From Acidobacteriaceae bacterium (GTDB lineage: Bacteria; Acidobacteriota; Terriglobia; Terriglobales; Acidobacteriaceae): 64,000 nt of DNA. The notes under the pieces were generated by a model. That model ran no database searches and was not told where the DNA came from. It saw only the letters and a list, made by a program, of their open reading frames with translations. The stretch covers positions 1 to 64,000 of the forward strand of contig JANXZM010000077.1 in assembly GCA_025355505.1 (NCBI GenBank), in the 5' to 3' direction. The position numbers and the translations under genes were made by a program. Every line of letters begins with the position of its first letter. Within the stretch, counting starts at the first letter, position 1. Below are positions 8,822-17,694 of this stretch, piece after piece.

Positions 8822-9227
8822 CATCGAGTTGGCAAACAAAAAAGGAGAGCAGTTGCAGAGGGAATTCCCTCGCGCTGTCTCGGCCCGATACGACCGGGCC
8901 AGCGGGAAGGTCGTGGTTGACCTGAGTTCAAAACTGACATTGAGTTTTTCGCCGCAGGATGCGCAGGGCCTGGAAAATGCCACGCCGGCACAGCTCGAGG
9001 AAATTGAGTTGAGTCCGTCAGGAATTGGAGTGCACTTTCCGAAACTTGACGCGGACCTGTATATTCCGGGGCTACTGGAAGGGTTTATGGGATCGAAGAG
9101 ATGGATGGCGGCACGTCTTGGGCAGGCGGGCGGTCAATCGCGAAGCCGGGCTAAGAAAGCGGCATCGCGGGCGAATGGGCTGAAGGGCGGGCGGCCAAGA
9201 CGGAGGGGAGCTGCGGCGGGGGATTAG
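8805..9227 (+). CDS. DUF2442 protein with Arg/Lys-rich tail
   Basis: Partner of the DUF4160 gene. Residues 20-95 form the small DUF2442 fold (PRAVSARYDRASGKVVVDLS, later LSPSGIGVHFPKLDADLYIPGLL). The last 40 residues are an unusual basic extension (RSRAKKAASRANG, GRPRRRG) that could bind nucleic acid. It overlaps DUF4160, so the two are co-translated. The pair resembles a type II toxin-antitoxin module, with the DUF2442 member the presumed DNA-binding one. This is inference from organisation. Confidence 0.8.
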   Translation: MVSRSSIELANKKGEQLQREFPRAVSARYDRASGKVVVDLSSKLTLSFSPQDAQGLENATPAQLEEIELSPSGIGVHFPKLDADLYIPGLLEGFMGSKRWMAARLGQAGGQSRSRAKKAASRANGLKGGRPRRRGAAAGD

Positions 9228-9266
9228 GGAGTGAGACTCGGTAACCTCACGCCCGCCAGCGAGTCC

Positions 9267-9905
9267 TTAGGTTGGGTCCGACCAGGGATTTTCGAGTCCT
9301 TGTTCTAGTTCCTCATCAGTCAGCCGACTCCCCAGATAGGCCGCAAGCTTGATCTTAAACTTGACGCGATCACGGTCTGAGAGCTGTAGAATCTTTCGCC
9401 GTAGCAGCGTAGCGTACTCAGTGCCAGGCACTGACGATATCTGGCAGTAGTCAGCGACCCACTCCTTGTTGTTTAGTCGTTCATGGGCCGCAAGGTAGAA
9501 ATAGTCGATGTAACCTGGGCTGTTTGTGTTACGTGGATCCTTGTTTCCCCTTAGGCTTTCGATCTTAGCCTCGTCGTTAGAGATTGATGGCTTTACCGGC
9601 ACAAGTCGTGCTATGGGAATCGCTGGAAGCAAGCATTTTCCATGCCTGAGTTCCAATTCGCAACAATGTGCGAGAACCACGCCCAGGGAAAGGCGCACTT
9701 TAATCTGAGCAACGATGCAATCTACCGTATTGCGATGCTCGGTGGGAATGACCAAGACCTTTGGGTGAGGGGTTTGAACGTCGCCCTCGTAGTCGATCCT
9801 GCTCAAGACCGACATTTCGCCGTCTATTATAGGGAACGGAACGGCTCTTAATATGTCACCCTGCCGGAAGCAATCCACATCCATCACGGCAGGATCAACA
9901 TACAT
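9267..9905 (-). CDS. Unknown protein, third gene of TIGR04255-type operon
   Basis: A soluble 212-residue protein. Its early segment VDCFRQGDILRAVPFP and central HCCELELRHGKCLLPAIP are distinctive, with a Cys/His pair that might be catalytic or metal-binding. There is no signal peptide and no membrane segment. The ATG lies directly after the stop of the preceding gene with GAGG just upstream, so it is third in an operon of three. I recognise QGDIL-type proteins only as unannotated proteins found in accessory regions. Function unknown. Confidence 0.6.
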   Translation of the reverse strand: MYVDPAVMDVDCFRQGDILRAVPFPIIDGEMSVLSRIDYEGDVQTPHPKVLVIPTEHRNTVDCIVAQIKVRLSLGVVLAHCCELELRHGKCLLPAIPIARLVPVKPSISNDEAKIESLRGNKDPRNTNSPGYIDYFYLAAHERLNNKEWVADYCQISSVPGTEYATLLRRKILQLSDRDRVKFKIKLAAYLGSRLTDEELEQGLENPWSDPT

Positions 9906-9908
9906 GAA

Positions 9909-10274
9909 TCAGTCCTCGCTTGGTTCGCTGTGCCCGCTTAGTTGGGCCGCGGTCACTCTCGAACTTACAATGCTATCGAGCAAGCGGACGCTAGCATTAT
10001 TAAGCGTTGACGTTTCCAGTCTTAACTCCTCTGGCTGCGGGGGCCTTGGGAGAAGATCATCGACGAGAGCTCTGTAATGGACAACTTGCTGCTGCAATTC
10101 GAATATAACACGCTCGTAAGCTTGCAACAGTTGTAGCTTAACAGTCACTTGGTAGTCGTCAGCTCTTCCCTCTCGCGATACAGCTACGATCAAGGGCGTG
10201 CCCCCACTCATTGTTGCGGCGGGATCAGCATAAACCGGAGAAGAGTAGGTCGCGGATTGTGATGCCAAGTTCAT
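9909..10274 (-). CDS. Unknown protein, 121 aa, middle gene of operon
   Basis: The N-terminal third is low in complexity and possibly disordered. Residues 45-85 form a long helix (VKLQLLQAYERVIFELQQQV), probably a coiled coil. A Pro-rich segment follows (LLPRPPQPEEL) and then another helix. Its ATG overlaps the TGA of the TIGR04255 gene by four bases, so it is almost certainly co-translated and may be a subunit or adaptor. No homology recognised. Confidence 0.55.
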   Translation of the reverse strand: MNLASQSATYSSPVYADPAATMSGGTPLIVAVSREGRADDYQVTVKLQLLQAYERVIFELQQQVVHYRALVDDLLPRPPQPEELRLETSTLNNASVRLLDSIVSSRVTAAQLSGHSEPSED

Positions 10275-10990
10275 TGTTTGCCCCGCATTACTTCCCGATA
10301 TTCGTCGGTTACGTGTTCGAGAAACACGCGTTGCGCAGAATCGTGAAACCGCTCCATCAACAGTGGGACCTCACTTGCTGAGTTTACTACCTCAGTATAG
10401 GCGTCGATGTCCAAGATGTACGTTCGTATAGGACCAGCAAGCATTGCAGTACGAACCAAGATCATGTGATCGTTGTGGCTTGCAACCACCTGCATGGCGA
10501 ACTGTTGAACTGAATTGAGAGGAATGCGGTCGAATTCGACGAGCGGCGTCACGTATCTGGTGATTGATTCCGGGCTTTGGGTAGGTAATGGGATTTCATT
10601 GACATACCTGAGCCCGATTCGCGTCAGGGACGAAACCTCAAAGGTGCCGCAGAAGTTGGCGGTTCTCCGCTGAACCTCGTCTTTGAATTCCTCGAAATTG
10701 GCATATGAGGAAAATGCCAAGGCCATATTGTGAGAGGACACCTTTATGACCCTCGCTGCACGCGGATTTTGAAAAACAGTGACGTTAAGCGTGGTCCCGT
10801 TCGGAAGGATCGCTGTTTCTCGTCCCACGTCCGGGTAATCTTGAACTAGCTCTTCCTGGAATCGCCACATCTCCGCATCAATGCGGAGTCGGGGTGTAAA
10901 CCTGATCTCAAAGTCGACCTCCCGGATTGGATTAGCGGGGAATACTTCTTTGAGTTCCGCGTCGGAAATATCTCTGGCGGCGGGTGTCAT
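10271..10990 (-). CDS. TIGR04255-family protein
   Basis: A 239-residue protein with hallmarks of the sporadically distributed TIGR04255 family: an N-terminal PIREVDFEIRF strand, a central conserved RIGLRYVNEI, and a C-terminal helical region with FHDSAQRVFLEHVTDEYREVM. Members occur patchily in bacterial accessory regions, and the function is not established to my knowledge. GGAG lies 8 bases before the ATG. It leads an operon with two unknown genes. Confidence 0.7.
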   Translation of the reverse strand: MTPAARDISDAELKEVFPANPIREVDFEIRFTPRLRIDAEMWRFQEELVQDYPDVGRETAILPNGTTLNVTVFQNPRAARVIKVSSHNMALAFSSYANFEEFKDEVQRRTANFCGTFEVSSLTRIGLRYVNEIPLPTQSPESITRYVTPLVEFDRIPLNSVQQFAMQVVASHNDHMILVRTAMLAGPIRTYILDIDAYTEVVNSASEVPLLMERFHDSAQRVFLEHVTDEYREVMRGKQ

Positions 10991-11128
10991 GTAAAACTCT
11001 CCGGTCCATTAGCTAGTATCGGCAATATCCCACGACTGATGAACCTTATCTGGATGGAAGGACTCTACATTGTATACGTTCACGCGAGTTTCCAACCGCT
11101 AGCTTCTTTTTGACCGATGAGAAAACCT

Positions 11129-11174
11129 GCCGAGCTTTGCTCGGCTTGGGACGGACGAAGGCGTCCGTCCCTAC
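11129..11174. repeat. Double-hairpin dispersed repeat
   Basis: Two adjacent inverted repeats, GCCGAGC-TTT-GCTCGGC and GGGACGGACG-AAG-GCGTCCGTCCC, lie just downstream of clpC. A closely similar two-hairpin block occurs at 26505-26549. No T-run follows, so it resembles a REP-like element more than a terminator, although it could still protect mRNA ends. Confidence 0.6.
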
Positions 11175-11180
11175 GTAAGA

Positions 11181-13628
11181 CTAGCTTTCGTACAGCAGCA
11201 CACCCTCGGCCTTCTCCGCATCTACTGGACGGTAGTAGAGTTTGTTCGACTCCAGGAAAACCTCGATAAACGCCGGCCTCGTGGTGATGGTGCCCTGGAT
11301 CAGGGCCTCCGACAGCGGATCTTCGATGTACTTCTGCAACGCTCGCCGCAGCGGGCGCGCGCCGTAGTTGCGGTCGGTCAGCGTCTGGTTCAGAATCCAC
11401 TTCTTCGCCTCGTCGGCCACCGACACGGTGATCGAACGCTGGGCCAGGTTCTGGTTCAGTTGGTTGACCATGAGTTCCAGAATCTGGATCAGGTCCACTT
11501 CGCTGAGCGCCATGAACAGGATGATTTCATCCACGCGGTTGAGAAATTCCGGATTGAAAGTGCGCTTGACCTCGCTCTTCACCAGGTCCTCGACCTTCTC
11601 GGAAACCATTTCGCCTTTCGACGACTGGAAGCCCAGGCCCTCGCGCTTCATCAGGTGCCGGGCGCCGATGTTCGACGTCATGATAATGATAACGTTCTTG
11701 AAATCAACCGTGTTGCCAAGGCCGTCGGTTAGTTGGCCGTCTTCAAAAACCTGCAGCAGGATGTTGAACACATCCGGGTGCGCCTTCTCGATTTCGTCTA
11801 GCAGAACGACCGAATATGGCGCCCGCTTGACGCGTTCTGTCAGCTGGCCACCTTCTTCATAGCCCACGTATCCCGGAGGCGAGCCGATCAGCTTTGATAC
11901 GGAGTGCTTCTCCATGAACTCCGACATATCGAAACGGACTAGCGCCTTGTCGCTGCCAAACATAAAATGCGCCAGGGTGCGCGCGACTTCAGTTTTGCCA
12001 ACGCCGGTTGGTCCTAAGAACAGGAACGACCCGATCGGGCGGTTCGGGCTCTTCAACCCGGCACGCGAACGGCGGATGGCGCGAGCCAGTGCGCTGATGG
12101 CTTTGTCCTGCGAGATGATGCGCTTGTGCAACTCTTCTTCAATGCGCAGCAGCTTCTGCGTTTCTTCTTCTTTAATGGAAGTGATGGGAACGCCGGTCCA
12201 GCGCGATACGACGTCCTCGATGTCCTCCCGCCCGACAACGCCGGTGGAGGATTCATCGAGGTGGTATTTTTCGCGAAGGCCGCGCAGGTTCTCGCGCTCC
12301 TTGCGTTCTTCGTCGGAGTAGAAGCGCGCCTTCTCGAACTCGTGGTTGGCGATGGCGTTCTCCATGCGATGGACGATGAACTTGATCCGCTTCTGGACTT
12401 CCGTCAATTCTTCCGGCAGCGTGGTCTGGCGCAGTTTCACGCGCGCGCCTGCTTCGTCGATCAGGTCAATTGCCTTATCCGGCAGGAAACGGTCGGGAAT
12501 ATAGCGACTGGAATGCGACACCGAAAAATTGATGGCTTCGTCGGTGTAGGTGACGGCGTGGAATTTTTCGTAGCGTTCTTTTATGCCGAACAGAATTTTT
12601 ATGGCGTCGACTTCGTTTGGCGGCGGAACTTTCACGGCCTGAAAGCGCCGCTCGAGCGACCGGTCTTTCTCAATGGACTTGCGGTATTCAGAGGGCGTGG
12701 TCGCGCCGATGCACTGAATCTCGCCGCGCGACAGGGCGGGCTTCAGGATGTTGGCGGCGTCGAGCGAGCCTTCGGCCGATCCCGCGCCCACCAGGGTGTG
12801 CAGTTCGTCAATGAAGATGATGGAATTTTGCGACTCCATCAGCTCTTTCATGATGGTCTTGAGGCGCTCTTCAAACTGGCCGCGATACTTGGTGCCGGCG
12901 ACGATCAGAGAAAGATCAAGGGCCAGAATGCGTTTGTCGGCGAGGAATGAAGGAACTTCGCCGTCGGCGATGCGCTGCGCCAGGCCTTCTACGATAGCGG
13001 TCTTGCCAACGCCCGGCTCGCCGATAAGCACCGGATTATTCTTGGTGCGGCGGCAGAGAATCTGCACTACGCGTTCGAGTTCGCCGTCGCGGCCGACCAG
13101 CGGATCAAGCTGGCTGTCCATGGCGGATTGGGTCAGGTCGCGGGAAAACTCACTCAATAAAGAAGACTCGCGCTGTCCGCGTTGCGGTGGCGTTTTTTCC
13201 TGACTGGTTCGGGCCAGTTCCTCGCGGATGGTCGAAAGGCGCAATCCGCGCTCGTGCAAAATCTCAGCCGCAAAACACTTTTCTTCGCGCAACAGGCCCA
13301 GCAGCAGGTGTTCGGTCCCAATGTGTTTGTGGGAAAGGCGCTCTGCCTCTTCCGCGGCATACGCCAGCACACGCTTGCATTCGTTGCTGAGGGGAAGATC
13401 GACCGAGGTGGAAACCTTTTCCCGGATGGTGGTGTGACCCTCGATCTGTTTCCGAATCGATTCCACCGATGCATGAGAGCGCAGGAAGCGATTCGTCAGG
13501 GCCTTGTCTTCGCGCAGCAGTCCGAGCAGAAGGTGTTCGGTCTCAATATAAGGAGAACCGAACTGGCTGGCCTCGTATCGCGCAAAGAAAATAACGCGTC
13601 TGGCTTTCTCCGTGTAGCGTTCGAACAT
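11181..13628 (-). CDS. clpC: ClpC-type AAA+ unfoldase
   Basis: ATP-dependent Hsp100 unfoldase, 815 residues, full length for ClpC. Two Clp-N repeats (1-145) come first. The first AAA+ domain has GEPGVGKT near 203 and [15 protein letters not shown] middle region has a UVR-like helix ([18 protein letters not shown]). The second AAA+ domain has GPTGVGKT and [13 protein letters not shown]. It unfolds substrates for ClpP in the cytoplasm. No mcsA/mcsB/ctsR genes are adjacent, so it is not in the Firmicutes-type stress operon. It is monocistronic here. Confidence 0.97.
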   Translation of the reverse strand: MFERYTEKARRVIFFARYEASQFGSPYIETEHLLLGLLREDKALTNRFLRSHASVESIRKQIEGHTTIREKVSTSVDLPLSNECKRVLAYAAEEAERLSHKHIGTEHLLLGLLREEKCFAAEILHERGLRLSTIREELARTSQEKTPPQRGQRESSLLSEFSRDLTQSAMDSQLDPLVGRDGELERVVQILCRRTKNNPVLIGEPGVGKTAIVEGLAQRIADGEVPSFLADKRILALDLSLIVAGTKYRGQFEERLKTIMKELMESQNSIIFIDELHTLVGAGSAEGSLDAANILKPALSRGEIQCIGATTPSEYRKSIEKDRSLERRFQAVKVPPPNEVDAIKILFGIKERYEKFHAVTYTDEAINFSVSHSSRYIPDRFLPDKAIDLIDEAGARVKLRQTTLPEELTEVQKRIKFIVHRMENAIANHEFEKARFYSDEERKERENLRGLREKYHLDESSTGVVGREDIEDVVSRWTGVPITSIKEEETQKLLRIEEELHKRIISQDKAISALARAIRRSRAGLKSPNRPIGSFLFLGPTGVGKTEVARTLAHFMFGSDKALVRFDMSEFMEKHSVSKLIGSPPGYVGYEEGGQLTERVKRAPYSVVLLDEIEKAHPDVFNILLQVFEDGQLTDGLGNTVDFKNVIIIMTSNIGARHLMKREGLGFQSSKGEMVSEKVEDLVKSEVKRTFNPEFLNRVDEIILFMALSEVDLIQILELMVNQLNQNLAQRSITVSVADEAKKWILNQTLTDRNYGARPLRRALQKYIEDPLSEALIQGTITTRPAFIEVFLESNKLYYRPVDAEKAEGVLLYES

Positions 13629-13813
13629 AAACCGACTCCCCCGAACTTCCTGCGGAGCGCCCCGCCCTCCGCCAAACCTAACCCTTAATTATGCATTTAT
13701 ATCGCCTAATCTCCCAAGCGATATCCGCCTTGTAGTAACCCGTCTAGTTTTACCTTCGGGTACTCTCGATTCTCAACGTCCACTCTAGAAACGTGTTTCT
13801 GTTCTGCCTTTGG

Positions 13814-14548
13814 TTACGCCGGGAGCGACTCCGGCTCGACTTCTTCCATTTTGCCCTGATGCAACCGTAAAACGCGATGGCACCGTCGTGCAAAAGCCAG
13901 GTTGTGCGTTGCAATTACAGAGGTCAACTGGTGATCCCGGTGCAAACGCGCGACCAGTTCAAAAACTAATTCCCCGGTGCGGCCGTCGAGATCGCCGGTA
14001 GGCTCATCGGCCAGCAGCACTTGCGGCTGGGTGATGAGCGCCCGAGCCAGCGCCAGACGTTGCTGCTCGCCGCCGGAAAGCTCGCCCGAACGATGATGGG
14101 CGCGTTGCTCCAGTCCGACCTCGCGCAACCACCGCGAAGCTTGCTGTTCTGCCGAGGACAGCGCCAGCCCGCGCGTCAGCAGGGGCATGGCGACATTCTC
14201 CAATGCGGTGAATTCCGGCAGCAGGTAATGGAATTGCCAGACGTAGCCGATCTCGCGGTTACGAAACTCGGCGGCGTCGTCCTCGGAAAGCGCATTCACG
14301 TGGGAGTTGGCGCAGTATACGGCACCGGCAGAAGGACGATCAAGCGCCGCCAGGATGTGCAACAAGGTACTCTTTCCGGCACCCGATTGCCCCACGATCG
14401 CCAGCATGGTTCCTTTGTCGACATGGAAACACAGATTCTCAAAGAGCACGAGTTCGGCTTCGCCTGAGCGGAACCTCTTGCTTAACCCTTCGACCCTCAA
14501 CAGAGGATCTTGAGCTATTGGATGCAAGCACGCCCTCCTAAGTATCAA
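13814..14548 (-). CDS. LolD-like ABC transporter ATPase
   Basis: A 244-residue ATPase of the LolD/MacB subclass. Walker A is GQSGAGKST, the signature [14 protein letters not shown], Walker [13 protein letters not shown], and the switch His lies in IATHN. It lies 207 bases downstream of a LolC/E-like permease gene on the same strand. The likely role is ATP supply for release of lipoproteins from the inner membrane to a periplasmic carrier. Whether a LolE partner exists elsewhere is unknown. The N-terminal 14 residues may be an over-extension. Confidence 0.88.
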   Translation of the reverse strand: MILRRACLHPIAQDPLLRVEGLSKRFRSGEAELVLFENLCFHVDKGTMLAIVGQSGAGKSTLLHILAALDRPSAGAVYCANSHVNALSEDDAAEFRNREIGYVWQFHYLLPEFTALENVAMPLLTRGLALSSAEQQASRWLREVGLEQRAHHRSGELSGGEQQRLALARALITQPQVLLADEPTGDLDGRTGELVFELVARLHRDHQLTSVIATHNLAFARRCHRVLRLHQGKMEEVEPESLPA

Positions 14549-14606
14549 GCCACCTGGCCGACTGCCGCTGCAACGCAGTAGAAAACGGCCCCTGATCCAT
14601 TAGACC

Positions 14607-14636
14607 ATGATCGGTGAGAGCATGATCGGTGAGAGC
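14607..14636. repeat. Two-copy 15-base tandem repeat
   Basis: ATGATCGGTGAGAGC occurs twice in direct succession in the gap between the LolD-like and LolC-like genes. It is a local duplication with no evident function. Confidence 0.6.
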
Positions 14637-14755
14637 ATGAGGAGGAACAACCCGTTCCCGGGATTACGCTAGCGGGAATGAGGTATGCGAAAGACTGTAT
14701 ACCTCTGGAAAATAATTGCAATGTGACCGTGGTCACAGAGGGGGAGGCGGGAACC

Positions 14756-16114
14756 CTATTCATACCTAAGCGCCTCGGCCGGCAAAATCCGGGCCGCTGA
14801 CCACGACGGATAAATGGTGGCGACAAACGAAACCCCGATGGAAACCAGGGCCACGATCACTCCATCCATGAGCCGCGGCGCGAACGGCACGTAGTCAATC
14901 GAATAGACCTCGGGCGAGAGCGAAATAAAGTGATAGTGTCCGCCGGCCCATGAGATGGCGTAGCCGAGCACGAGGCCGATCGCGGTTCCAATCACGCCAA
15001 TCAGCACGCCCTGGGCTATGAAGACGCGGCGGATCTGCGCCTTCCTGGTCCCCAGGGACATGAGCACGGCAATATCTTTCGTCTTTTCCATGACCATCAT
15101 GATCAGCGAGATCAAGATGTTGAGCGCGGCCACGAACACGATCAGGCCGATGGTGATGAAGGTGACTACGCGTTCGAGGCGGAGGGCGCGGAATAGAGGC
15201 TTGTTCTGTTCCATCCAACTGGTGGCCATAAAGCCGTGTCCGGCGACCTGTTCGAGTTGTCGTGCAACGCCGCCCGCCAGGTAGATATCGTCGAGCTTGA
15301 ATTGGATGACCGAGATCACGTCGCCCAAGCCAAACAACTGCTGCGCGTCGGAGAGGCGGATGAATGCCCAGGAAGAGTCATAGTCGAAAAAGCCGGAGTT
15401 GAAGATTCCGGCGACATGAAAGCGGATGTATTTCGGCACCATTCCAAACGGAGTGAGTTCGCCCTGCGGAGAAGTGACGAGCACCACCGAGCCGACGGTC
15501 GCGCCGATTTCCTCGGCCAGGTCCTTGCCGAGAATAATCGGAGGCATCGCCGCGACGCGCTGCCGCACGCCAGTCAAGTCGTCGGGCGATTGGGGTTGTG
15601 TGGAGCGGACACTCTTGTCCGCTGTCGTTGCACTCGCATTTGTTTTTGAACTTGTTATATCGGACTTGCCAGCGGCGCCCGCAGGAGCTTCCTCCAGCGC
15701 CGCCGCCGACCCGAGCGTCACCGTTTTCAGCAGATCGCTGACCTTGCGCTCATATTGCGGCAGCATTCCCTTGAGCACCGCGCCGCGCGCCCGCGGACCG
15801 CGCGAAATCAGCACCTGCTCGTAGATCGCGGGAGCGGCGGCCACCACGTGCGGCTGCTTCGACAACTTATCGAGCAGCGGACGCCAATCGCGCATGCCGT
15901 CACTTTCGACGCGCAGCAGACTGATGTGCGCGGTCGAACCCAGCAGCCGCGCCTGCAAGTCCTGCCGAAAGCCGTTGTTGATGGCCAGCGCGACGATCAG
16001 TGAAGCGACTCCCGCCGCCACTCCCAGGATGGAGATTCCCGTGATGACGCCGATGAAGGCCTGGCGGCGCTTGGCGCGAAGATAGCGAGTCGCGATGAAG
16101 AGTTCGAAGCGCAT
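14756..16114 (-). CDS. LolC/LolE-like lipoprotein-releasing permease
   Basis: A 452-residue inner-membrane protein with the MacB/FtsX topology: one N-terminal transmembrane helix (about 20-48), a large periplasmic domain, then three helices at about 320-345, 370-400 and 415-440. The opening MRFELFIATRYLRAKRRQ and the MVMEKTKDIAVLMSLG loop are typical of LolC/E. It should work with the LolD-like ATPase downstream. The periplasmic domain has a Ser/Thr/Ala-rich linker at about 145-180, part of which is encoded by a dispersed palindrome inserted in frame. Confidence 0.88.
   Translation of the reverse strand: MRFELFIATRYLRAKRRQAFIGVITGISILGVAAGVASLIVALAINNGFRQDLQARLLGSTAHISLLRVESDGMRDWRPLLDKLSKQPHVVAAAPAIYEQVLISRGPRARGAVLKGMLPQYERKVSDLLKTVTLGSAAALEEAPAGAAGKSDITSSKTNASATTADKSVRSTQPQSPDDLTGVRQRVAAMPPIILGKDLAEEIGATVGSVVLVTSPQGELTPFGMVPKYIRFHVAGIFNSGFFDYDSSWAFIRLSDAQQLFGLGDVISVIQFKLDDIYLAGGVARQLEQVAGHGFMATSWMEQNKPLFRALRLERVVTFITIGLIVFVAALNILISLIMMVMEKTKDIAVLMSLGTRKAQIRRVFIAQGVLIGVIGTAIGLVLGYAISWAGGHYHFISLSPEVYSIDYVPFAPRLMDGVIVALVSIGVSFVATIYPSWSAARILPAEALRYE
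15607..15624. repeat. Dispersed palindrome inside the LolC-like coding region
   Basis: GCGGACACTCTTGTCCGC is an inverted repeat. The same 18-base element, with its loop on the other strand, lies in the intergenic space at about 31780-31797. In the LolC-like gene it encodes the residues around ADKSVR without breaking the frame. Confidence 0.65.
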
Positions 16115-16153
16115 GAGGGCGGCTGTCAGCTATCCGCTTTCAGTTACTGCGGA

Positions 16154-16750
16154 TTATAGCTGGCGCTGCGCAAACACTCGCGGCAGAACCGCAGGTACGG
16201 ATTGGCGATAAGCGCGGTAAGTATCGCCAAACCTCTTTTCCAACTCCGCGTCCTCCATTCGGATCATCACCGCGCCCGTGACTACTGCAAAGGCTGTCAG
16301 CCCCCAGCAGACCGCGAGGCCGGTCGCTACGCTCCATGCCAGCATCTCGCAGAGATGTGCCAGGTACACCGGATGCCGCACTCGCGAACGGATTCCATCG
16401 GTCACCAACCGCTGATCGCGATTCGCGCCGTGAATTTCCGGCAGACCGCCGAGTTGCCTGGCGCTGAAATTCTTTCCGGATTGCGAATAGACATATAGGC
16501 CGCAGACGAACAGCAGAGCCGCCGCCCCCCACGCCCAGTCTGTTCGATAGAGCAAGATGCCCTGCCAGGGCCGAGTGACCAGCGCGACCACTACCCACAT
16601 CGCCATCCACGCAGGCAACAGCACCATGTATGGAGAGCGATGCCGCGCACGCCAGCGCTCGGCAAACGGATGAATCATCAGCCAGAAGGCGGGGATGGTG
16701 GAGTAGACGATGCAGGCCAGCCATCCGACGAGTTCGAGGTACTGCCGCAT
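16154..16750 (-). CDS. Isoprenylcysteine carboxyl methyltransferase (ICMT)-like membrane protein
   Basis: A 198-residue polytopic protein with four or five membrane segments and the C-terminal ICMT/PEMT signature: GIRSRVRHPVYLAHLCEM, then RMEDAELEKRFGDTYRAY. These regions form the SAM-binding site in the family. Bacterial members methylate diverse lipids or phenolic products rather than prenylated proteins, and the substrate here is unknown. It lies 39 bases downstream of the LolC-like start, on the same strand as lolCD but transcribed away from them. A type III polyketide synthase, a frequent partner of ICMT genes, is 35 kb away. Confidence 0.85.
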   Translation of the reverse strand: MRQYLELVGWLACIVYSTIPAFWLMIHPFAERWRARHRSPYMVLLPAWMAMWVVVALVTRPWQGILLYRTDWAWGAAALLFVCGLYVYSQSGKNFSARQLGGLPEIHGANRDQRLVTDGIRSRVRHPVYLAHLCEMLAWSVATGLAVCWGLTAFAVVTGAVMIRMEDAELEKRFGDTYRAYRQSVPAVLPRVFAQRQL

Positions 16751-16831
16751 GATTGTTGACGAGATATTAGCAGTGGGACGGGCGATTTTGGCGGAATTTG
16801 GGCAGACCCCTTAAAGTCGGCGGCCGTGGAA

Positions 16832-16876
16832 TCCCACCCTAACGTCGCAAAAAGCGCGACGTTAGGATGGGGCACC
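16832..16876. repeat. Dispersed CCCACCC...GGATGGGG palindrome
   Basis: A long hairpin, CCCACCCTAACGTCGC then AAAAA then GCGCGACGTTAGGATGGGG. It shares its outer arms and A-rich loop with 57262-57300 inside alaS and, inverted, with 63093-63142. It precedes the ZIP transporter start. Confidence 0.75.
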
Positions 16877-16914
16877 CGCTGAGTACTGGCAACTTCCTGC
16901 TATTCTTTTCCCGC

Positions 16915-17646
16915 ATGTCTCCCATTCTGACCAGTTTGCTGCTGGGGTTGACCGCGGCGGGCGCGAACGTGTTCGGCGGCGCCATCATCGTTCAAAAGCA
17001 TTGGGAGCGCTCCTACCTGCGCTACTTCATCGCGCTTGGAGCAGGTTTCATGCTGGCGACGGCGCTGGTCGAAATGGTGCCGGCCAGCATTGAGTTGCGT
17101 GGCGGGTATGCCGGATTTCTCATCCTGCTTGGATACCTGCTCGTGCATTTCTTTGAGCATACGGTCACGCCGCATTTCCACTTTGGAGAAGAGACGCACG
17201 CTGACCAGTTCGTGCATGCTCACAAGGGATATTCGGTTCTGATCGGGTTGCTGATTCACACGTTTTTCGATGGGATTGCGATTGCCTCCGGGTTTCTGGT
17301 TTCTCCGGCGCTGGGGTGGATTATTTTTGTGGCGGTTTTTCTGCACAAGATTCCGGAAGGATTCACGGTCTCATCGGTGATGCTGGCCAGCGGGCGGAGC
17401 CGGGGGTTTGCCTGGGGAGCTTCCGTGGCGCTGGGCGTGGCGACCGTGGCTGGGGTGATGACTATGGCGCTTTTCCGGCACGAGGTGAGTTTCGGGTTGC
17501 CGTTGTCGGCGGGCGTTACGATTTATGTCGCTGCTTCGGATTTGATTCCAGAGGTGAATAAGGAGCCGGGCGTGAAGATGGCACTACTGGTCTTCGTCGG
17601 GGCGGCGTGCATGTTTGTGCTGGATCGGTTTTTCCATGTGCATTGA
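16915..17646 (+). CDS. ZIP-family divalent metal transporter
   Basis: About 243 residues from the ATG at 16915 (MSPILTSLLLGL). An earlier ATG at 16867 lies in a dispersed repeat and is unlikely. Eight membrane segments are expected. Metal-site helices are HTFFDGIAIASG and HKIPEGF, both with the His/Asp/Glu pattern of ZIP transporters. A His-rich loop (HFFEHTVTPHFHFGEETHADQFVHAHK) precedes the first. The likely substrate is zinc or another divalent cation moved into the cytoplasm. It is a single gene with no metalloregulator adjacent. Confidence 0.9.
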   Translation: MSPILTSLLLGLTAAGANVFGGAIIVQKHWERSYLRYFIALGAGFMLATALVEMVPASIELRGGYAGFLILLGYLLVHFFEHTVTPHFHFGEETHADQFVHAHKGYSVLIGLLIHTFFDGIAIASGFLVSPALGWIIFVAVFLHKIPEGFTVSSVMLASGRSRGFAWGASVALGVATVAGVMTMALFRHEVSFGLPLSAGVTIYVAASDLIPEVNKEPGVKMALLVFVGAACMFVLDRFFHVH

Positions 17647-17694
17647 ACGAGGCTTTCAGCCGTCAGCTTTCAGTCAGGCCATTGAGCTTTCGAT

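Noticed and set aside
16867-16914. Longer ZIP transporter start
   Set aside because: The extension is encoded by the end of a dispersed palindrome and lacks a ribosome-binding site.
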